9,984 nt of DNA from Candidatus Sumerlaeota bacterium (GCA_021772735.1 JAJFLK010000575.1:1-9984), one strand, 5' to 3'. Counted from the stretch's first letter, positions 1 through 7,820 are shown. The notes: generated from the letters alone by a model not told the origin. Translations and numbers: made by a program.

Positions 1-3000
1 CCCTTCGATCTCGAGAATTCCGCTACGCTGACGCCGGTGGACGTTCCAAATATGGCCGCAGAGAAGAGCTTTTTCCTGACCACGGATGTCGACATGGACG
101 GCAAAGCGGGCTCAGGCGATTTCATCGAGTATACGATCGACATCACCAACGCGGATGATGACATGGGCGCCACCGGCGTCACGCTGATCGACATTCCCGA
201 TGCGACCACAGCGCTTGTGGAGGGCTCAGTGATGACCTCGCAAGGGACAGTGATCTCCGGCAATACGGCCGGAGATATATCTGTTGAAGTTGACTTGGGC
301 ACGATTGCCCCAATGGGGATGGCCAGCGTGACCTTCCAAGTCGCGATGCCTGCACTCGTTCCGGACGGCGTGTCCCAGATCAGCAATCAAGGAATGATCA
401 CAGGGGACAATTTCCCCAATCTTCTGACCGACGACGCGCTCACTATGGCCGAATCGGACCCGACGATCACGCCTGTGACGCCGCAAGTCAGTTTTGAGAC
501 CCCCAATTCTCTACAAGTTTTAGAAGACGGAGTCACCATACCTAGCGGCGACACGATTTTGCTGCTTCGGTCGGGTGATTTATCCGCATCGACCGAAGTT
601 ATCGTATCGATCGCCGGCGGGACCGCCACCGGCGGGCCCGCTCCGGCCGGGACTGACTACAACAATTCGACCTTTCCACTGAACGTTATATTCGGCATCG
701 GGCAGTCGAGCAAGGTCGTCGCCTTGCCGATCTTCGAGGACAGTGTAATCGAAATGACCGAGACCGTACTTCTCAGTGTCGCCCCGTCGATTAACGGCGT
801 CATCGGTTCGACCAGCACATTCACGGTCAACATTCTGGATAATGAAATTTCCGCGACGAAGGACGACGCCGTCTTCTTGGATGGCGATAGCGATGGCATC
901 GCCGACCCGGGAGACACCGTCCGATTTACGGTCGTCGTAACGAATAACGGTAATTCGGACCTCCAATTCACGTCGTTTACCGATACGCCGGGCACTTCGG
1001 TCACGGATCTTGTCATCGGCTCGGTTACGACTTCGCAAGGGGTAATTCTCTCGGGCAATACCGCCGGGGATACCGAGGTCGACATCAATCTCGGCACGAT
1101 CACCATGGGCGCATCGGCGACGGTCACTTACGACGTTCTCATCTCGGACACAGTTCCAGACAATCTCCTATCAGTCTTCAATCAAGGCACGATCCGAGCG
1201 GGGGCAATCGACGATCTGTTGACCGATGATCCGAATACCTCTGAGCTTGGGGATCCCACGGAAACATTTTTTGATCGCGGCGGCGAAGCGTTGTTTACCA
1301 AGGCGTTCGGCATCGGCAGTGACCCGGACTGTAATCTTCGGGTCAGCCCGGGCGACATTGTTACTTACACTATCAACTTCTCCACTGCGGGCGATTCGCC
1401 GCTCCTCGGCGGCACGGTTACGGACGATCTCGGCGATTTTTCTTCGCTGATCGTCGGCAGCGTCGCCCTGAGCGGGGGAACTGTCGTCAAAGGAAACACC
1501 GCCGGAGATACGACAATCGAGGTGACAGATTTCACCGCGACTCCTGGAGCAAGTGCCGTGCTTATTTACTCGGTGCGGATTGATAGCGCGCCGCCTCCGG
1601 GGATCAACATGATCAGCAACCAGGCGATGATCTCGGGTTCCAATTTCGGCCTGATCCTTTCGGATGACCCGACGACGATGACACCGGACGATCCTACCGT
1701 CATTACGTTGAACGATCGATTCGGGACGACCGGATTCTTCTCGACCGATGCGACCGGCACGATCCCGACATCCGGATCAACCATCATCCCAATCGACGTC
1801 TCCGGCGTCGGCCCTTACCTATGGGATATCAACCTGCAGACATTCATCCCGAATATCGAGTTCCCCAGAAGCGTGGACATCACGCTTACTTCTCCTACGG
1901 GAATAGCCGTCACCATCGTATCATCCGCAGGTAGTCCCCTTAGCCTCGCTGCGGGCTTAACGAACGTATTCGACGGAACGATTTGGGACGACGACGCCGG
2001 GGATGTTCTTGCGCCCGGCCCGGTCACGGATGCGCCGTTGCAGGCTGGCGTTGCTTTGACGACCGCCACCCCCGAGGAGGCTCTGGGCGCTTTCAACGGA
2101 ATAGATCCGAACGGCACCTGGACTCTGCAAATCAACAACAATTCGGTGTCATTTGCGGCGGCGATCGGGGTGATGGAACTCGAAGTGACGACGCTGCCTT
2201 CTGCGCCGGCGTCTTCATTGTTTGTCATGAATGATTTTACGGTTCTGCCGATCCCAGACAATGTTACAGTCGAAGACACAATTACATTCGCCGGGCTTAC
2301 GGATGTCATCTGCAGCGTACGGGTCAGGACGGACATTACGCACACGTTCCCCGGCGATATGGAGATCTTTCTGACTTCGCCTTCGGGCACCGAAGTGACG
2401 CTGACAACCCGAAACGGCGGCACCAGTGATAACGTCTTCAACGGCACGATTTTTCAGGATGATGCCGGCACGTCCAATCCCCCGGGCGCAGTGACGGACG
2501 CCGCGTATGTGAACATGATCACCGAAACCCCTCTCGTGCCCGAAGAAGCCATGTCCGCATTTATTGGCGAGAACCCGAACGGGGATTGGACGTTGAGGAT
2601 TCGAGATGTCCTTAACGTCTTTACGGGATCGCTGAACGGTTGGGGCCTCGAGATTACAACCTGCGATCCGCCAGGGGATCCCGAAGCCTACGGCCAGAAG
2701 TTCCCCACCGCGTTCGTAAACGATGTCGCGCCGTTTGGCTTGGTGAACCTCGGCGATACGATTCGCTACACGGTTCAAGTCCGTAACATTGGCCGAGGAA
2801 CGGCCGAGACGATCACGTTTAGCGATCCGTTGAGTTCCCAGTTCGCGCTCGTCGAAGGTTCGGTCACAACTTCGCAAGGCGTCGTGACTCAAGGCAATGA
2901 TCCGGGCGACACCGACATTCAGGTCAACGTCGGCGACATCGCGGCCGGCTGCACGTTCGTGACGATCAACTTCGACGTGCTACTCGTCGGCCCGGCCGAA

Positions 3001-4302
3001 ATCTTCGATTTCGGCTCGACGACGCCCGTACTCCTCCCGGGGATTACGAACCAGGGCATGATCGTCGGCAGCAATTTCCCGGCGACCATGACCGATAATG
3101 ACGGGAATCCAAACGACGGGCTTGAGCCGAGCATCTTCGCCATCGACGCTGCCGGGCCCGACGTTACCGCATCGAAGGTGGATTCGCTGCAAACTGACGT
3201 CGGCATGGACGGCCTGTTCGACGAGGGCGATACGGTTCGTTACACGGTCACGATCGCGAACGACGGTGATACGAACGTCGGCGGGGCCACCTACATGTCT
3301 TTGCTCGATCCCAACTCGACGCTGGTCACAGGATCGGTGACGACAACGCAGGGGATTATCACGACCGGCAATACGGCAGGCGACATGAGCGTCGGCATCG
3401 ACGTGGGCGCGCTCGCAGGGTTCGGTGGAACAGCGACGATCACGTACGATGCGACCATCAACGGCTCGCTTCCGGTTGAGGTGATGGGACTGTCCTGCCA
3501 GGGAGAAATCGATGGCGATAACATCGATACCGTCAGGACCGACGATCCGGCCTGGCCCGGCCCGGCCGACCCGACGATCACCCCGATCGGTTCTGAAGAC
3601 ATGGCTTCGACCCAGCGGATCATCGAGTTCCTGCTTGGGCAGCTTAACGATCCGCGTGGGCTCGATGTGAACGCCGATGGCGACATCGACGTGGCCGACG
3701 TGATCTTCAGCAAAACCCAGCTCGAACCCATCGCGGCTTCGGGCCCGATGCCCGCCAATGGAGCGACCGGCGTTCCGGTCGATACGATGTTCAGCTGGAC
3801 CGATCCCGACATGCGCTCGGATACGTTCCAATTCGGTCTGTTCTTTACCGGCGGTGGAGCACTGGTAGAGGAGTTCATGGGCCTGACGACGCCCCAGGCG
3901 ACACTGAGCGCGAATCTGGAGTTCTCGACGACCTACGATTGGGTGGTGTTCTCGACCAATTCGGCCGGTGCAGTCCAAGCCGAGGATTGGACGTTCACAA
4001 CCGAGGCCGAGCCGCTTCCGCTTCCGGGCGCCCCGTCAGCGCCATCGCCGACCGACGGCAACCCGGGAGTCGGTGTGGGCGCGTTCCTGATCTGGACGGC
4101 CGGGACGGACGCGACATCATACGACCTGTTCATCTGGCCGAGCGCCGAAGCGCAACCCGGAACGCCCACGGGCGCGGACATCATGGATACGTCGTTCAAT
4201 CCCGATCTGGTCGCGGGCACGGCATACAGCTGGCAGGTTATCTCGAAGAACGGGACAGGCCAAACTCCGGGCCCGATCTGGACGTTCACGACGAATCCTT
4301 GA
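1..4302 (+). CDS. Large mosaic surface/secreted protein with DUF11 repeats, Calx-beta, paired P-domains, dockerin-like loop and Fn3-like tail (5' partial)
   Basis: The frame is open from base 1, and the residues before the GTG at 37 look like the tail of another repeat, so the true start lies outside the window. Residues are numbered from that GTG. DUF11-like repeats lie at about 5-146, 271-411, 415-558, 884-1037 and 1042-1186. A Calx-beta-like module is at about 150-270. Two P-domain-like (proprotein convertase P/Homo B) modules are at about 563-720 and 725-876, each with a TSPxG and an NPNGxW- or DPNGTW-type motif. A single dockerin/EF-hand loop has D1210, N1212, D1214, D1216, D1218 and D1221. 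Two Fn3-like modules, each ending in WTFTT, occupy about 1231-1323 and 1331-1421. I see no protease or other enzyme domain, no LPXTG and no C-terminal membrane segment. In known families these modules are extracellular and often calcium-binding. A role as adhesin or matrix/surface protein is inferred. Secretion cannot be confirmed because the N-terminus is missing. Confidence 0.9.
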   Translation, partial: PFDLENSATLTPVDVPNMAAEKSFFLTTDVDMDGKAGSGDFIEYTIDITNADDDMGATGVTLIDIPDATTALVEGSVMTSQGTVISGNTAGDISVEVDLGTIAPMGMASVTFQVAMPALVPDGVSQISNQGMITGDNFPNLLTDDALTMAESDPTITPVTPQVSFETPNSLQVLEDGVTIPSGDTILLLRSGDLSASTEVIVSIAGGTATGGPAPAGTDYNNSTFPLNVIFGIGQSSKVVALPIFEDSVIEMTETVLLSVAPSINGVIGSTSTFTVNILDNEISATKDDAVFLDGDSDGIADPGDTVRFTVVVTNNGNSDLQFTSFTDTPGTSVTDLVIGSVTTSQGVILSGNTAGDTEVDINLGTITMGASATVTYDVLISDTVPDNLLSVFNQGTIRAGAIDDLLTDDPNTSELGDPTETFFDRGGEALFTKAFGIGSDPDCNLRVSPGDIVTYTINFSTAGDSPLLGGTVTDDLGDFSSLIVGSVALSGGTVVKGNTAGDTTIEVTDFTATPGASAVLIYSVRIDSAPPPGINMISNQAMISGSNFGLILSDDPTTMTPDDPTVITLNDRFGTTGFFSTDATGTIPTSGSTIIPIDVSGVGPYLWDINLQTFIPNIEFPRSVDITLTSPTGIAVTIVSSAGSPLSLAAGLTNVFDGTIWDDDAGDVLAPGPVTDAPLQAGVALTTATPEEALGAFNGIDPNGTWTLQINNNSVSFAAAIGVMELEVTTLPSAPASSLFVMNDFTVLPIPDNVTVEDTITFAGLTDVICSVRVRTDITHTFPGDMEIFLTSPSGTEVTLTTRNGGTSDNVFNGTIFQDDAGTSNPPGAVTDAAYVNMITETPLVPEEAMSAFIGENPNGDWTLRIRDVLNVFTGSLNGWGLEITTCDPPGDPEAYGQKFPTAFVNDVAPFGLVNLGDTIRYTVQVRNIGRGTAETITFSDPLSSQFALVEGSVTTSQGVVTQGNDPGDTDIQVNVGDIAAGCTFVTINFDVLLVGPAEIFDFGSTTPVLLPGITNQGMIVGSNFPATMTDNDGNPNDGLEPSIFAIDAAGPDVTASKVDSLQTDVGMDGLFDEGDTVRYTVTIANDGDTNVGGATYMSLLDPNSTLVTGSVTTTQGIITTGNTAGDMSVGIDVGALAGFGGTATITYDATINGSLPVEVMGLSCQGEIDGDNIDTVRTDDPAWPGPADPTITPIGSEDMASTQRIIEFLLGQLNDPRGLDVNADGDIDVADVIFSKTQLEPIAASGPMPANGATGVPVDTMFSWTDPDMRSDTFQFGLFFTGGGALVEEFMGLTTPQATLSANLEFSTTYDWVVFSTNSAGAVQAEDWTFTTEAEPLPLPGAPSAPSPTDGNPGVGVGAFLIWTAGTDATSYDLFIWPSAEAQPGTPTGADIMDTSFNPDLVAGTAYSWQVISKNGTGQTPGPIWTFTTNP
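49..3594 (+). repeat. Five diverged DUF11-like protein repeats within the mosaic gene
   Basis: Five modules of about 140-155 residues lie at bases 49-474, 847-1269, 1279-1710, 2686-3147 and 3160-3594. Each carries a GDxxxYT-type strand near its start. A GSVxTSQGxxxxGNTAGD-like core and an NQGxIxGxNFxxxxTDD-like end follow. Repeat 3 is the most altered (SVALSGGTVVKGNTAGD). The protein motif is shared, but many codons differ between copies, so these are old duplications rather than recent copies or an assembly artefact. A Calx-beta module separates repeats 1 and 2, and the P-domain pair separates repeats 3 and 4. Confidence 0.8.
1723..2664 (+). repeat. Tandem pair of P-domain-like (P/Homo B) modules
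   Basis: Two consecutive modules of about 155 residues share a plan: an opening TxxIPxxG/VxIPDN-like strand, then LTSPxG, then NVFxGTIxxDDAG. After these come a PGxVTDA segment, an xxPEEAxxAFxGxxPNGxWTLxI motif and a final xxLEVTT/LEITT strand. This resembles the subtilisin-like proprotein convertase P-domain, which in bacteria is often a C-terminal accessory to secreted enzymes. The second copy has two cysteines (ORF residues 759 and 876) that could form a disulfide closing the module; the first copy has none. No subtilase domain lies in the visible part of the protein. Confidence 0.72.
3601..3720 (+). other. Dockerin type I-like half-module (single EF-hand calcium loop)
   Basis: Residues 1189-1228 form a helix-like stretch (RIIEFLLGQ) followed by a 12-residue loop with acidic or Asn residues at positions 1, 3, 5, 7, 9 and 12 (D1210 to D1221). 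This is the classic dockerin/EF-hand calcium ligand pattern. True cellulosomal dockerins have two such loops; only one is seen here. It is more likely a structural calcium-binding linker than a cohesin-binding dockerin, which is an inference. Confidence 0.7.
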
Positions 4303-4364
4303 TCGAGGCCGGGCGTCTGAACTGAAAAAGCATCCGCTGAAATAATGGCTTCGAGCTGCTCGTG

Positions 4365-4380
4365 CGGCACAGAGCTTGCG
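4365..4380 (+). promoter_or_regulatory. Candidate sigma-54 (-24/-12) promoter for the Cys-rich protein gene
   Basis: The sequence CGGCAC-AGAGC-TTGCG agrees with the sigma-54 consensus TGGCAC-RNNNN-TTGCW at all but its first and last positions. It has the invariant GG (4366-4367) and GC (4378-4379) exactly 10 bases apart. Transcription would begin near 4391, giving a leader of about 110 bases before the ATG at 4500. The leader contains small GC-rich inverted repeats, for example GCGCA/TGCGC at 4399-4411. No enhancer-binding-protein site was recognised, and a chance match in a GC-rich gap remains possible. Confidence 0.42.
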
Positions 4381-4485
4381 TATCACCCATAGCAGGTCGC
4401 GCATGCTGCGCAAGCCGCAGGTGCGCGGCGTCCTGAGAAAGGCCGGCAGCCCGCCGCACGGCGAGTGTCGCAGGCCGCTCTTGTC

Positions 4486-4491
4486 AGGAGG
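4486..4491 (+). promoter_or_regulatory. Strong Shine-Dalgarno site AGGAGG that fixes the start at 4500
   Basis: A perfect AGGAGG lies 8 bases before the ATG at 4500. The in-frame GTG at 4491 overlaps this site and so cannot be the start. The visible gene is therefore three codons shorter than the longest open frame. Confidence 0.85.
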
Positions 4492-4499
4492 TGGAGGCG

Positions 4500-4907
4500 A
4501 TGAGCCAGGCATCTCTGGAGGATTATCGCGAGGCCATTCGGGCCGATATCTGCAATCATTGCAGTTGCTTCGTTCAGGATCCTATGTTGCCTTCGGGACG
4601 CTGTAAGTTGGAGCCTTCGGGGGCTTGCCCCATATTCTTTCAGCTCCCGGAGATTTTGGACTCGGTCTCGGCCGTCCACGACGAATCGATCGAACCCTAC
4701 GTCACAAAGCTACGCGCGCGCGTTTGCGCTAATTGCGAGAACCAGAACGAGAATCAGGTCTGCCGGTTGCGCGACAGCGACGATCCCAGCCTTTCGTGGT
4801 GCATCCTGGATACCTATTTTACGATTCTGGTTGAGGCCGTCGAGCGCGTGGATCGCAAGCGCATGATCAGCCGAGCCGGCGCGCGGAATCGAAAACCAAA
4901 AAATTGA
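4500..4907 (+). CDS. Small cysteine-rich protein with two tandem metal-site-like halves, function unknown
   Basis: The protein has 135 residues and no signal peptide or membrane segment, so it is probably cytoplasmic. It splits into two similar halves. The first has C18-x2-C21, C35 and C43, plus an extra C23. The second has C76-x2-C79, C88 and C101. In each half the last Cys is followed by a hydrophobic or aromatic stretch (IFFQLPEIL and ILDTYFTILVEAVERV) ending in a probable helix. Four Cys per half suggests two Zn or Fe-S sites, perhaps in an internally duplicated ferredoxin-like or zinc-ribbon-like fold. The C-terminus is basic (RAGARNRKPKN). I cannot name the family. The gene stands alone on this strand, with its own strong ribosome-binding site and a possible sigma-54 promoter, and converges on the cytochrome operon. 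A redox or regulatory link to that operon is only a guess. Confidence 0.88.
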   Translation: MSQASLEDYREAIRADICNHCSCFVQDPMLPSGRCKLEPSGACPIFFQLPEILDSVSAVHDESIEPYVTKLRARVCANCENQNENQVCRLRDSDDPSLSWCILDTYFTILVEAVERVDRKRMISRAGARNRKPKN

Positions 4908-4977
4908 GAATTCTGCCAGCCGCACTCGACCAGGTCGCCATCTCCAACGTTCCCGAAAATTCCCGTCCCCGATACGC
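4908..4977. other. Convergent intergenic gap without a clear terminator
   Basis: Seventy bases separate the stop codons of the Cys-rich gene and the cytochrome gene. A short inverted repeat, CGACC-A-GGTCG (4927-4937), and an 8-base palindrome (4907-4914) are present. On the minus strand a T-rich run reads through complement 4905-4892. The parts are not spaced like a standard intrinsic terminator, so no terminator is called. Confidence 0.4.
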
Positions 4978-6693
4978 TCAATAGCTTTCCGGACTGTGAT
5001 CCTCGCCGTGGCAGCTCAGGAAACATTCGCCCGAGCGTGGCCCAAGCGTGCGGTATTCGAGCCGCCCTGTTTCGGGGTCTGGATCGACGACCGAGAGATC
5101 GAAGTTGATCAGGTGCGCGTGATTGGTCGCGTTGCCCTGGCCAAAGTCGATGCCGTGCGGGTCGTGGCAGACCGAGCATGCGGTATCCTCGCCGACGATG
5201 TGCTTGCGATGACGTTCGAACGAGACATCGTCCAGGATGTTTGAGCGGCTGTGGCATCCGTAACACAAATCGTAGGCCGCCGGGCTCTCGGCAATCGGAT
5301 CGCCGGTCTCGTATCGGCGGGTTAGCAGGAATTCGAAATTCGATCCGTGCGGTCCGGCCAGGCCGCCGGCGCCGCCGCCTGATGAGTCGTTCCCGTGGCA
5401 ATCGGTGCAGTAGATCAGCGAGCCGGTCGTCAGCGGCGAGATCAGGCTTGGCACGTCCATTCCGCGCCCGGCGACCTCGACGGGGTGAAACGACGGGCTC
5501 GAAGGCGAGAACTCGCGGGCCGTATTGATCGAAGGCACGTCGCGGTCGATGACGCGGCCTGGGGTCACGGCCGTCTCGCCGTGGCATTTCAAACAGACCT
5601 GATATTCAAAGACCGCTTCGGCGACCGGCGCGCCTGTCGCATCGACGCCGCTGGTGCCTTCGAGCGCTCCGGGCACGAACGGCGCCTGGGCCGTGGCGTC
5701 GCGGGCGCGGTGTGGATCGTGACAATCGGCGCATTCGACGTGAGCGCTGGTCACCAGCGGGCTCTCGTTCGCCTGATGAATGCCGAAGCTCTGCTCGACC
5801 GGATGCGTCCATGCTTTGTTGAAAACCGATTCGATATCGGCGCTCGCGACGTTGCCGCCGTGGCAGACGAAGCACGTTTCTTCCTCACGGATGTCGCTTA
5901 GCAGGTGCTCGGCTCCATCGGCGTGATGCGTGCGATGGCAATTCATGCACGCGTTGGTTCGGACATCCGAATACTCGGTGTGCGGCCATGGGTCCAGCCC
6001 GGCGCCGCTCCAGGTCCGGGGCGAATCGGCGTGCGGAGTCTGATCGAAAACCGGCAGGTTGTGGCACTGGCGGCACAGCGCGGACTGCTGATTGTCCATG
6101 ACGAGGAAATCGCCCCACGTGTCGACGTGGGCGTCGTGGCACGTCGTGCATTGCAGCTCCGAAGCCGGGTCGAGCTCTACCTCGGGATCCCACGACGCAG
6201 GCGAAGTCAGCTCGCCTTCGCCGAGCGCGAGCGATTCGAAATAATTGAATGAAATGGGGTGGTCGTTACGAAGATCTGTGCCGATCAGCCCACCTCCGGG
6301 AGGCATCAGGCCCGTGCCCGTCATCGCGATCGGCGTATCGACGCTCAGAAGATCGCCTAGTGCGATCGTCCCGTCGTGGCAGGAGAGGCAGAGTTTGGAG
6401 GCGCCGGTCGGCTGGCCGACCAGGGCCTTGAGCGTCGGGCTGTCGTAAGGCAGGTAGGCCGCGCCCGATGAACTGCGATTCCACAGCGCGGCTTCGCCCG
6501 AGGCGCCGTGTGGCGTATGGCAGAAGACGCAAATTCGCGATTCGGTGAGCGATCGGACTGGCCCGGGCCCGGTGAGCGAAAGGTTGTGCTTCGATGTCAC
6601 GATGCTTTGGGCCGGGGCCGGGCCTGCGAATGCAGCGAGGCAGAGCCCGCAGACCAGGGCAAATCGGGCAGTTGGTCTAGATAAGTTATTCAT
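4978..6693 (-). CDS. Secreted multiheme c-type cytochrome, 12 predicted hemes (doubled-CXXCH type)
   Basis: The 571-residue protein has a signal peptide (hydrophobic FALVCGLCLAAFAG) with probable cleavage after APA, near residue 28. Eleven CXXCH heme sites start at residues 55, 102, 182, 207, 249, 274, 321, 367, 429, 477 and 506. A twelfth, atypical CX3CH site lies at 557-562, ten residues before the end. Many CXXCHDxH and CXXCHxxH contexts and spare His residues (HPVE, HRKH, PHGSN) could supply second axial ligands for bis-His hemes. There is no lipobox and no C-terminal anchor. Such proteins carry electrons in the periplasm or at the cell surface. Its ATG lies inside the end of the propeller gene (shared ATGAATAA), with GAGG six bases upstream, so translation is probably coupled. 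With a barrel and a lipoprotein in the same operon, a role in electron transfer across the outer membrane is likely but inferred. Its redox partner is unknown. Confidence 0.93.
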   Translation of the reverse strand: MNNLSRPTARFALVCGLCLAAFAGPAPAQSIVTSKHNLSLTGPGPVRSLTESRICVFCHTPHGASGEAALWNRSSSGAAYLPYDSPTLKALVGQPTGASKLCLSCHDGTIALGDLLSVDTPIAMTGTGLMPPGGGLIGTDLRNDHPISFNYFESLALGEGELTSPASWDPEVELDPASELQCTTCHDAHVDTWGDFLVMDNQQSALCRQCHNLPVFDQTPHADSPRTWSGAGLDPWPHTEYSDVRTNACMNCHRTHHADGAEHLLSDIREEETCFVCHGGNVASADIESVFNKAWTHPVEQSFGIHQANESPLVTSAHVECADCHDPHRARDATAQAPFVPGALEGTSGVDATGAPVAEAVFEYQVCLKCHGETAVTPGRVIDRDVPSINTAREFSPSSPSFHPVEVAGRGMDVPSLISPLTTGSLIYCTDCHGNDSSGGGAGGLAGPHGSNFEFLLTRRYETGDPIAESPAAYDLCYGCHSRSNILDDVSFERHRKHIVGEDTACSVCHDPHGIDFGQGNATNHAHLINFDLSVVDPDPETGRLEYRTLGPRSGECFLSCHGEDHSPESY

Positions 6694-7813
6694 GGGACAC
6701 CTCGGCTCCGATCATTTCAAAGACCTGTACGCGGCTGTTGTAAGTATCGGCGATGAAGATTCGCCCCGCATCGCGGTCGATGCATATCCCGGCGGGGAGC
6801 CAGAACTGGCCTGCATCAGAGCCGGGCATTCCGAGATCGAGGAGCAGCTCGCCGACGGGCGAAAAGACCTGGAGCCTGTCGTACAGCCCTTCGACGACCA
6901 TGACCCGGCCCGATGCATCGGCGGCGACGCCCTTGGGCTTGGAGAACCGGCCGGGCGAGCTGCCCAGGCTTCCGATCTGACGGACGAACGTCGCGTCCGG
7001 TTCCATCATTTGGACGCGAAAGTTCAATGAATCCGTGATGGCCAGGCGCCCATCGGCCATGACGGTGATGTGCGTCGGAAAGTTGAACTGGCCCGGCCCT
7101 GCGCCACGCTCTCCGATCGAGCGAACAAGTTTGCCCGCCGCGTCGAACACCGCGATGCGATGGCCTGTCACGTCGGCGACGTAGACTTGCGCGCCGTCGT
7201 CACCAGCACTCTGAGAAACCGCGATGCCGGCGGGCCGCGCCAGGTCTGCCCCGGCGCCGAATTCACCCAGCGCGTTCCCGTCAGCGTCGAAGGCCTCGAT
7301 CCGACCGAGTCGCGAATCGCAGACCAGGATGCGCCCGTCGGCCAGCGCCGCCACGCCGACAGGCGAGGGGAGAACGGATTCAGTATCCTGACCACCCTGG
7401 CCGAGGGCGATGTATCGCCGTCGGTTCCAGTCGTAATAATGAACGCATTGGCGACCCGGATCGGCGACGAGCAATCCCCCCGCCGGATGCAGCGCGAGCG
7501 CGTAAGGCCGCACGAGGGTCGACTCGGGCTGACCGAAAATCATCCCGCCCAGCCAACCGAGCCGGCTTGCGACTTCAAATAAGTCTTGGTGCGAACGCAC
7601 TTCGGTAACGTATGCGATTCGCGCGACCTCGGGCGGAGGGGGCCAGCGCGGCTCATCGGGCCGCGGCGCGGGGAACCCCGGCCATGGGCCCGCAGCGCAG
7701 GCGGTCAATGCCAGAGCCAGGCATAAACCCAAGCCTATTGCCGGGCCGGTTCGCCCCAGGGCGAGGATCGCCCTCAGGCCTCGGCGCATGGAATTGGAAA
7801 TCATTAGTTGCAT
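6686..7813 (-). CDS. Six-bladed NHL-type beta-propeller lipoprotein
   Basis: Started at the ATG at 7811-7813, this is a 375-residue protein. Its lipoprotein signal has a basic RRGLR, then a hydrophobic core, then the lipobox LTAC (residues 36-39). Ala follows the lipidated Cys, so outer-membrane sorting is expected under the E. coli Lol rule. A Pro-rich linker (about 42-64) comes next. Six NHL-like blades lie at about 102-126, 148-176, 192-224, 244-272, 291-318 and 338-366, with xPxGIAV openings and IxVxD...RVQVF closings. NHL propellers are usually binding scaffolds. Nothing enzymatic is evident. The gene begins 7 bases after the barrel stop and overlaps the cytochrome gene by 8 bases, so the three products probably act together. 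The start is uncertain: no strong Shine-Dalgarno is seen, and ATGs at 7804 and 7789 also keep the signal. A longer frame to 7885 would overlap the barrel gene by 65 bases and is unlikely. Confidence 0.9.
   Translation of the reverse strand: MQLMISNSMRRGLRAILALGRTGPAIGLGLCLALALTACAAGPWPGFPAPRPDEPRWPPPPEVARIAYVTEVRSHQDLFEVASRLGWLGGMIFGQPESTLVRPYALALHPAGGLLVADPGRQCVHYYDWNRRRYIALGQGGQDTESVLPSPVGVAALADGRILVCDSRLGRIEAFDADGNALGEFGAGADLARPAGIAVSQSAGDDGAQVYVADVTGHRIAVFDAAGKLVRSIGERGAGPGQFNFPTHITVMADGRLAITDSLNFRVQMMEPDATFVRQIGSLGSSPGRFSKPKGVAADASGRVMVVEGLYDRLQVFSPVGELLLDLGMPGSDAGQFWLPAGICIDRDAGRIFIADTYNSRVQVFEMIGAEVSHE
6700..6703 (-). promoter_or_regulatory. GAGG ribosome-binding site of the cytochrome gene, inside the propeller gene
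   Basis: On the minus strand GAGG lies six bases before the cytochrome ATG (6693-6691) and within the last codons of the propeller gene. The start and the upstream stop share ATGAATAA. This arrangement favours translational coupling and supports this start. Confidence 0.6.
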
Positions 7814-7820
7814 GGGCGGC

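Noticed and set aside
37..39. GTG as the true start of the mosaic protein
   Set aside because: There is no ribosome-binding site before it. The upstream in-frame codons continue the repeat pattern and no signal peptide follows, so the gene is cut by the window edge.
2980..3978. Minus-strand open frame of about 332 codons inside the mosaic gene
   Set aside because: It is rich in Arg, His, Asp and Gly with no domain pattern, as expected of an antisense shadow of a repeat-rich GC-rich gene.
4399..4428. GC-rich small hairpins after the mosaic gene as an intrinsic terminator
   Set aside because: The stems are only 4-5 base pairs and no T-run follows. They are more likely leader structure or chance.
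4814..5587. Minus-strand frame of about 257 codons overlapping the cytochrome gene in another frame
   Set aside because: It is Arg/Pro-rich and low in complexity, and it overlaps the frame that carries the heme motifs and signal peptide.
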